In this document: one piece after another, positions 15,901 to 20,640 of the stretch
Numbering within the stretch: the first letter of the stretch is position 1
Layout of the letters: every line of letters starts with the position of its first letter
Virus record (IMG/VR): IMGVR_UViG_3300006868_000116
Location: 1-23,455 of that record
Direction: 5' to 3' (one strand)
From: a virus
DNA length: 23,455 bases
Notes under the pieces: model-generated
Databases searched by the model: none
The model's input: only the letters and a program-made list of their open reading frames with translations
What the model was told of the DNA's origin: nothing
Program-made: the position numbers and the translations under genes

Positions 15901-16380
15901 AGCGGTACGGTTACAGCTGAAGGCGAGTTTAAAACTCTTGCAATGAATGAAGGTATGCGAGATACATTATATTCAAATAATGTTAATCCAATTACGTTTA
16001 TTACAGGTGCAGGATTAGTATGTTTTGGACAGAAAACAAGACAACTTGTAGCCAGTTCGCTAGATAGGATAAATGTTGCTAGATTAATCATTTACTTAAG
16101 AGGCCAACTGAAAGTTTTAGCTAAACCTTACTTGTTTGAGCCAAATGATAAAATTACTAGAGACGAAATAAAACAACAAGTAGAAACATTATTGCTTGAA
16201 CTTGTTGGATTAAGAGCATTATATGATTTCTTAGTTGTATGCGATGAATCAAATAATACTCCGAGTAGAATTGATAGAAACGAGTTGTATGTAGATATTG
16301 CCATAGAGCCAGTAAAAGCAATTGAATTTATCTATATACCACTAAGAATCAAGAATACCGGCGAAATATCCGGGCTTTAA
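12967..16380 (+). CDS. 18: T4 gp18-like contractile tail sheath protein, very large
   Basis: A 1137-aa sheath protein. The N-terminus ALVSPGVEVKVVDESFYTPA and the C-terminal core (about 755-1137, including AYSTLARLI-like SSLDRINVARLIIYLRGQLK and ELYVDIAIEPVKAIEFIYIP) are typical of T4-type sheaths that polymerise around the tube and contract. T4 gp18 is about 660 aa; the excess lies in a middle insertion of roughly 640 residues (about 115-755). That insertion has four G-x-x-W-x-x-[TS] modules (GTYWLDT 133, GSLWLKT 368, GTLWYSS 602, GDLWIDT 674). It also has two related segments (about 240-335 and 464-555) that resemble an IN-type domain (ADFEINGVVIAVNPGDTVDD and AFTVQVSDAGTLDYTDVVTI). The insertion probably decorates the outer tail surface. 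AGGAG sits 8 bases before the ATG. Confidence 0.92.
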   Translation: MALVSPGVEVKVVDESFYTPATPGTLPCIFVATASNKPNGAGTGTAPGTLSANAGTPYLITSQRDLVDTFGDPIFKTDTNNNPIHGGELNEYGLQAAYSYLGIANRAYIVRADVDLGALEGSATAPGADPADGTYWLDTSISLWGIQEWNGASILNGGQNFTNQVPVVITDTTDLTNTGSLSLNGFAGEIPKKSVGLSGSYAVVATTTLNKIFYRNTTEWVLVGSNAWMKSWATVAGTAVNTVFSNDVGAVAADFEINGVVIAVNPGDTVDDVVASIITAHPNGNVSAANVDGKLEIYSDGTDGAGGAIETLLLHNNANADINPLDELGISFDVGTGNALFYVPMLQIGPHTNVPEYKSTAANPRPTGSLWLKTTSPNKGMAFSVSKWNDGTKIWEQQDIPVYDSNLEALYTLDRSQGGLGLLTGDLYAQTNIGNASRPVGTVKFYRRDDVAPTQIVGVRITNQLSGNAQAFTVQVSDAGTLDYTDVVTISADYAGAASDATILADAINDAGIKNLSAAVNAQNKVVISHTLGGDIKFIDTNGVLTAAGFSGYVDETTGTPNLYYSPGTDSSTNPLDFTATLWKVLNYTASDAEVVADTADGTLWYSSIIDEVDILVHNGSEFVGYQYDGTSGMSGTASPFYTVVDSEKTDPNGPIVSASMPKVQSDNTALVTGDLWIDTSDIEKYPQIYRYNNDRTDLPKANRWFILDTTDQTTEDGVLFADARYNTSGVNSDQPGDIADLLVSDYVDPDSPDPALYPKGMLLFNLRRSGFNVKKYHKNYLELSGKNIRYNNEAMTGLTEDTTYFPDRWVTESGNQIDGSGSFGRIAQRKVVVQQLQALVNSNDEIRDDESRLFNLMACPGYPELIGEMNSLNYDRNLSAFIVGDTPFRLEPNATVLNEWATNVNGAAEDNIVGLVSSDPYMAVYYPSGFTSDNFGNNVVVPASHMMLRTIALSDQVSYPWFAPAGTRRGNITNATSSGTVTAEGEFKTLAMNEGMRDTLYSNNVNPITFITGAGLVCFGQKTRQLVASSLDRINVARLIIYLRGQLKVLAKPYLFEPNDKITRDEIKQQVETLLLELVGLRALYDFLVVCDESNNTPSRIDRNELYVDIAIEPVKAIEFIYIPLRIKNTGEISGL

Positions 16381-16385
16381 TTTAG

Positions 16386-16402
16386 GATAAATACATTAGG
16401 AG
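16386..16402 (+). promoter_or_regulatory. late-promoter-like element with ribosome binding site for the tail tube gene
   Basis: GATAAATACATTAGGAG: a TATAAATA-like octamer at 16386-16393 and AGGAG at 16398-16402, 8 bases before the ATG at 16411. The spacing from octamer to AGGAG equals that before gp13. It allows extra transcription of the tube gene beyond readthrough from the sheath gene. Confidence 0.6.
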
Positions 16403-16410
16403 CAAATTAA

Positions 16411-17037
16411 ATGGCTATAGCAACATTATCTAAAATGACAGTGCCCTTAGCATCCGGTGATTCAGCATCATCGCAAGGGCTATTGATGCCAAAATTACAA
16501 TATCGATTTAGAGTATCGTTTAATAATTTTGGTGTTAAAACACCTACAACTGAATTAACAAAACAAGTGATAGATTGTACTAAACCAAATATATCCTTTG
16601 ATCAAATTACCCTAGATGTTTATAACTCTAGGGTATACTTGGCAGGAAAACATACTTGGGAACCTATTACAATTAACTTACGTGAAGATGTTAACAATGA
16701 AGTACAAACTTTAGTAGGTGAACAATTACAGAAACAATTTGATTTTTATGAGCAATCAAGTGCAGCATCAGGTTTAGATTACAAATTTACAACTGTGATA
16801 GAAATCTTAGATGGCGGTAACGCAGCAAATGTACCTACCGTTTTAGAAACTTTTGAACTTTTTGGTTGCTACTTAGAAAGTGCGAATTATAATAGTTTAA
16901 ACTATGCAGAGTCAGCACCGGTAACAATTACCTTGAACATACGCTATGATAATGCAATTCAAACTCCACAAGGAGTTGGCATTGGAACAGCTATTGCAAG
17001 AAATGTAAGTACTCTTGCAACAGGCGGCGGTGCTTAA
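16411..17037 (+). CDS. 19: T4 gp19-like tail tube protein
   Basis: A 208-aa protein of the length and pattern of marine T4-like tail tube subunits. Landmarks are MPKLQYRFRVSFNNFG (26-41), the strand-rich VIDCTKPNISFDQITLDVYN, LAGKHTWEPITINLREDVNN (77-96), a helix EQLQKQFDFYEQSS, FELFGCYLESANYNSLNYAE (148-167) and the final beta strand APVTITLNIRYDNA. The tube forms stacked hexamers inside the sheath and guides DNA. It follows the sheath gene directly, as in T4, has its own promoter-like element, and is followed by an intrinsic terminator. The usual next gene in T4-like phages, the gp20 portal, is not here. Confidence 0.9.
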   Translation: MAIATLSKMTVPLASGDSASSQGLLMPKLQYRFRVSFNNFGVKTPTTELTKQVIDCTKPNISFDQITLDVYNSRVYLAGKHTWEPITINLREDVNNEVQTLVGEQLQKQFDFYEQSSAASGLDYKFTTVIEILDGGNAANVPTVLETFELFGCYLESANYNSLNYAESAPVTITLNIRYDNAIQTPQGVGIGTAIARNVSTLATGGGA

Positions 17038-17043
17038 TTAATT

Positions 17044-17071
17044 TAAGGAGCGTTTCGCTCCTTATTTTTTT
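17044..17071 (+). terminator. intrinsic terminator after the tail tube gene
   Basis: A 9-bp perfect stem (TAAGGAGCG, loop TTT, CGCTCCTTA; 17044-17064) is followed by seven T residues (17065-17071). It lies 7 bases after the tube stop and 12 bases before the next ATG, so it separates abundant sheath/tube transcription from the downstream baseplate and fibre genes. Confidence 0.9.
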
Positions 17072-17083
17072 AAAGAACAAAAT

Positions 17084-18121
17084 ATGGGACTTTTTGACGG
17101 ATTTTTAGATAATCTTGTAAGCGGAGTGCTCAACCCTAAGGGAAATTTAGGCGATTGGCGACACGCAAGCAGAACATTTGTAAAAAATAGTTTTAGATTA
17201 GCCCCAAAAGTTAAGTTCCTATATCATGTAGCTTTCACTTTTAGTCCGGCCATCAAAAAAACTTTACCTACCTGGAGTGAGAAAAAACACACGTTAGAAG
17301 CTGGCCTATTGGTTAAAGCAAGTGATTTACCTAGTTTTTCTGCACAGATAGAAACAAAGAAAAAATACAATCGAACAGCAAATATTCAAACAGGTTTAAC
17401 CTATAATCCTATTAACATATCTTTCCATGATGACAATCTAGGAATTGCAACAGGATTATTTGAAGCATATTATAGATATTATTTTGCTGATGGTAATTAC
17501 GGAGTTGATCAATTACGTAGAGCTTATGATAAGAGTTGGCCGGCAAGAGACAGTACTTACCTAGGTGCTGAGAGAAATAAATACACGTTTGGTTTACATA
17601 ATCAAATTACAGATCCGTTTTTTATAGACATACAAATAAGTCAAATGACTAGACATACCTATACTACCTATACCCTAGTCAATCCTATTGTAACAGAATG
17701 GAAACATGGAGATGTAAATTCTGCTGACGGAAGTAGCACAAATGAAAATACTATGACTGTTGCATATGAAACAGTTTGGGTTGACAGAGGAGGTACCGAA
17801 GCAGGTGCAGATGGAGAACCTAATGGATTTGGAGATTTAGCACATTACGATGTCACACCTAGTCCTATAACTTTATTAGGTGGAGGATCAGTTTCACTAG
17901 GAGCAGTATTGTCAGGTGCAGCGGATTTATTTGAATACGGAGCAACAGGCAAAGGATTCAGTAACCCAATTGCGGCAGTTATTGCAGGAGTTAATCTTGC
18001 ACAAAATATAGGTGACTTAACGCAAGCTGGAATAAACGAAGATATTACAAATATTATTACTAGCGGATCTGACAGTGTCTATGATAATGTTGTAAGCGGT
18101 TTGCCTAATGCAAATTTTTAA
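17084..18121 (+). CDS. tail-tube/baseplate-like structural protein conserved in marine T4-like phages
   Basis: A 345-aa protein. Recognisable conserved pieces are LNPKGNLGDWRHASRTFVKN (16-35), RLAPKVKFLYHVAFTF (38-53), LLVKASDLPSFSAQIETKKK (74-93), TYNPINISFHDDNLGIATGL (105-124), FEAYYRYYF, DPFFIDIQISQMTRH and TYTLVNPIVTEWKHGDVNSA. The domain layout resembles tail-tube-fold proteins (gp19/gp54/gp48 type), so a tube-initiator or baseplate-hub role is plausible. I cannot name the T4 counterpart with certainty. The C-terminus (about 255-345) is Gly/Ala-rich and low in charge. The ribosome binding site is weak (AAAGAAC), and the gene lies just past the terminator, so its expression depends on readthrough or on an unseen promoter. 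Confidence 0.75.
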   Translation: MGLFDGFLDNLVSGVLNPKGNLGDWRHASRTFVKNSFRLAPKVKFLYHVAFTFSPAIKKTLPTWSEKKHTLEAGLLVKASDLPSFSAQIETKKKYNRTANIQTGLTYNPINISFHDDNLGIATGLFEAYYRYYFADGNYGVDQLRRAYDKSWPARDSTYLGAERNKYTFGLHNQITDPFFIDIQISQMTRHTYTTYTLVNPIVTEWKHGDVNSADGSSTNENTMTVAYETVWVDRGGTEAGADGEPNGFGDLAHYDVTPSPITLLGGGSVSLGAVLSGAADLFEYGATGKGFSNPIAAVIAGVNLAQNIGDLTQAGINEDITNIITSGSDSVYDNVVSGLPNANF

Positions 18122-18134
18122 GTAAAGGATAAAA

Positions 18135-18599
18135 ATGTCAGCATTGCCAAAAAAACCTTTAACAAAATCTGAATCCAAAGTTATTCAATATTTTGATAAT
18201 TATTTTAACAAACCTGTAGAAATAGCAGTGTCAGAATATGATGCGGTATTAGGTTTTTTTGAAAAAAGAGGGTTTGGTACTCTTGCAAGTCGTACAATTT
18301 CGCAAGTTTTGTTAACCCAGGCCAAAGTCGAAGGTGTAAAAATATTTACATTGTTAGACAGTTTAGGAGGATTAGATAAACGTTCTTTAAGTTCTATAGT
18401 TGTTAAGGTTATAAATTTAAGTAGAGATAAAACATCACAATTAGGATTTAAAACTACTAGAAAAAATCATCTTGTAGAGTTACGAAATCTACAAGATCCA
18501 TTATCTACCTCACTAAATATTAATGCAGAAGAAGATATTGTAATAGATACCAACACATACATAACACCAGATTATGTAGAATTAGGATATGTAGAATAA
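18135..18599 (+). CDS. small conserved phage structural-module protein
   Basis: A 154-aa protein belonging to a group I recall from marine T4-like phages beside the preceding gene. The core is VLGFFEKRGFGTLASRTISQ (about 43-62), VLLTQAKVEGVKIFTLLDSL (63-82), GGLDKRSLSSIVVKVINLSR (83-102) and a TSQLGFKT turn. It appears mostly helical in the first 105 residues, with an acidic disordered-looking tail ending DYVELGYVE. There is no signal peptide. An AAAGGA ribosome binding site precedes the ATG. Its stop overlaps the next ATG (TAATG). Function is unknown; a baseplate or assembly role is inferred from its neighbours. Confidence 0.7.
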   Translation: MSALPKKPLTKSESKVIQYFDNYFNKPVEIAVSEYDAVLGFFEKRGFGTLASRTISQVLLTQAKVEGVKIFTLLDSLGGLDKRSLSSIVVKVINLSRDKTSQLGFKTTRKNHLVELRNLQDPLSTSLNINAEEDIVIDTNTYITPDYVELGYVE

Positions 18600-19609
18600 T
18601 GGCAATAGTATTAAGACTAACAAAAAATGGTGCTCTAACGCACGAAGAATTAGATGGGAATTTCACGGATTTAAATACTAGGACAACAGCATTAGAAAAT
18701 AACAGCGCAAATTGGAGCACAGCGTATACTTGGGGCAATCATGCTGCAGCTGGATATTTAACTTTTTATGAAGAAACTGATCCTGTTTTTACTGATAGTC
18801 CTGCTGCTGGAATAACTGATTTGAACATTGCAAATTGGAGCACCGCATACAACTGGGGCAATCATTCAAGTGCTGGCTATCTAACAACAATATCTGAGCA
18901 AAATTTAGGATCATTACAAGATGTTGATTTTACAGATAATCCTGAAACTAACCAATTGTTAAGATGGAATGGAACAGCTTGGGTGGCATCTACATTTGCC
19001 TACACAGAAACTGATCCAGTTTTTACCCAAAGTCCTGCAGCAAATATTGGAAATACTGAAATTTCTAATTGGAATACAGCTTACAGTTGGGGAGATCATT
19101 CAACTGCTGGATATTTGACAACAGCTACTGCGGTATCTATTTCTGATACAGCTCCCGTGACTGCTGCTAATGGGGATCTTTGGTGGAATTCAAGCAACGG
19201 CTTACTAAAAATTTATTACAATGACGGTACAAGTTTGCAATGGGTTGATACCACACCACAAGGTGGTTCCAGTCCTTCACAAAGTTCACCAACTGCAATC
19301 GGTTGTATTAATATGAATGGTAACAATCCAACATGGATGGGCACAACCGGTTATACTGTATCAAAGTCCGGCGGTGACGGATCAGCTCAAGGTTTAGACG
19401 TTGTATATACCCTTACATTTCCATCTCCTTACTCTGCTAGAACAGATTACATTGTAAATGCGTCTTATGATGGTACTAACTGGACAGCAGGAAATGGAGT
19501 ACAAATTGGCACAACAAGATTTGTTGACAGAGTTGAATTTATAATTAGACGTTGGAATGAAACTCCATTAGATTTAGGCGAAATCATGATAATTATTCAT
19601 GATTTATGA
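18599..19609 (+). CDS. tail-fibre-like structural protein with NWxTAYxWGxH repeats
   Basis: A 336-aa protein. The N-terminus LTKNGALTHEELDGNFTDLN followed by a short helix is typical of phage fibre and appendage proteins. Three copies of N-W-[SN]-T-A-Y-x-W-G-[ND]-H-x-x-A-G-Y-L-T lie near residues 38-55, 79-96 and 157-174, two of them spaced by E-T-D-P-V-F-T segments. A GDLWWNSSNGLLKIYYNDG module follows (192-210). The last 90 residues (NPTWMGTTGYTVSK ... LDLGEIMIIIHDL) are related to the end of the next protein and may form a trimeric tip or receptor-binding domain. Translation is coupled to the upstream gene by a one-base overlap. The role in host recognition is inferred. Confidence 0.8.
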   Translation: MAIVLRLTKNGALTHEELDGNFTDLNTRTTALENNSANWSTAYTWGNHAAAGYLTFYEETDPVFTDSPAAGITDLNIANWSTAYNWGNHSSAGYLTTISEQNLGSLQDVDFTDNPETNQLLRWNGTAWVASTFAYTETDPVFTQSPAANIGNTEISNWNTAYSWGDHSTAGYLTTATAVSISDTAPVTAANGDLWWNSSNGLLKIYYNDGTSLQWVDTTPQGGSSPSQSSPTAIGCINMNGNNPTWMGTTGYTVSKSGGDGSAQGLDVVYTLTFPSPYSARTDYIVNASYDGTNWTAGNGVQIGTTRFVDRVEFIIRRWNETPLDLGEIMIIIHDL

Positions 19610-19627
19610 GAAAAGGAATAGATAAAC

Positions 19628-20638
19628 ATGGCAATTAATTTTCCAAATTCACCAGTACTTAACGATACTCTTACAGTAGGTGATATAACTTGGACATGGG
19701 ACGGAACTACTTGGACTTCCGCAGCAACTGCATATACTTTACCTATTGCAACTAATACTGTTTTAGGTGGTGTAAAGCAAGGAACAAATATAACAATAGA
19801 TGTAGATGGTGTAATAAGTGCAACCGCAAGCGGAGATGTTACAAAAGCAGTAAGTTCAACTGATAATGCTATTGTACGGTTTGATGGCACAACTGGAGAT
19901 ACACTGCAAAACTCTAATATAACAGTTGACGACAATGGTAATTTAATAACAACTGGTCAATTATGGTATGCCAATGTTTTTGCAGATTTTAACACCTTAG
20001 AGACTACAGTAGATGCAAGCACATATCATGGTATGTTTGCCCACGCTCATTCTGAAGGACATGCGTATTTTGCTCATAGCGGCAACTGGAAACAAATATT
20101 AGATACTGATACAGTATTAAACGATTTGTCTGATACAAATATCAATACAGTTCAAGCTGGACAATTCCTAAAATGGAGTGGTACACAATGGATAAACGAT
20201 GACTTTTCAACATCAGGATCATTAAGCTTCAGCTCACTTGAAACATCAGGAACTGGTACTATTACATTAGATAGTGCAAGTACCTTAATTCTCACTGCAC
20301 CAGATGGAATAACTGCCAACGGTGTACCTCTTCCATCTTATGGAGGTAAGATTACATTAGGAACAAGTCCATCATGGGCAGGAAGCAATGATATTTCTAT
20401 CAGTACCACAACTACTATTGGAAGTCCTACAGGAGAATACACATTCACTTTTACAAATGCATATGCAACTGCAACTGATTACATTGTTAGTGTAACACAC
20501 AATGAATGGCCTTCATCTCCAGATGTAGCATTTAATGTGGTAAAATCGGCAGGGTCATTTGAAATTACATTTACTAGGATAAGCACTGGCGATGCTGTAG
20601 ATACAGGCGAAGTTATAGTATTGGTATACGAGTTCTAA
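19628..20638 (+). CDS. tail-fibre-like structural protein, paralogue of the preceding one at its C-terminus
   Basis: A 336-aa protein. It opens with INFPNSPVLNDTLTVGDITW and WDGTTWTS, a common start of phage appendage proteins. The middle has VDASTYHGMFAHAHSEGHAY (about 128-147) and FAHSGNWKQILDT; this His-rich patch recurs in marine phage fibre-like proteins as I recall them. A short WSGTQWINDD module follows (183-192). The last 90 residues (SPSWAGSNDISIST ... DTGEVIVLVYEF) align with the C-terminus of the preceding gene, so the two share a terminal domain but have different stalks. AAAAGGAA precedes the ATG. Host-contact or virion decoration is inferred. Confidence 0.78.
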   Translation: MAINFPNSPVLNDTLTVGDITWTWDGTTWTSAATAYTLPIATNTVLGGVKQGTNITIDVDGVISATASGDVTKAVSSTDNAIVRFDGTTGDTLQNSNITVDDNGNLITTGQLWYANVFADFNTLETTVDASTYHGMFAHAHSEGHAYFAHSGNWKQILDTDTVLNDLSDTNINTVQAGQFLKWSGTQWINDDFSTSGSLSFSSLETSGTGTITLDSASTLILTAPDGITANGVPLPSYGGKITLGTSPSWAGSNDISISTTTTIGSPTGEYTFTFTNAYATATDYIVSVTHNEWPSSPDVAFNVVKSAGSFEITFTRISTGDAVDTGEVIVLVYEF

Positions 20639-20640
20639 CT

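Noticed and set aside
17084-18121. Firm assignment of the 345-aa protein to T4 gp54 or gp48
   Set aside because: The tube-like fold pattern is suggestive, but no motif separates these options by eye, so only a general structural role is given.
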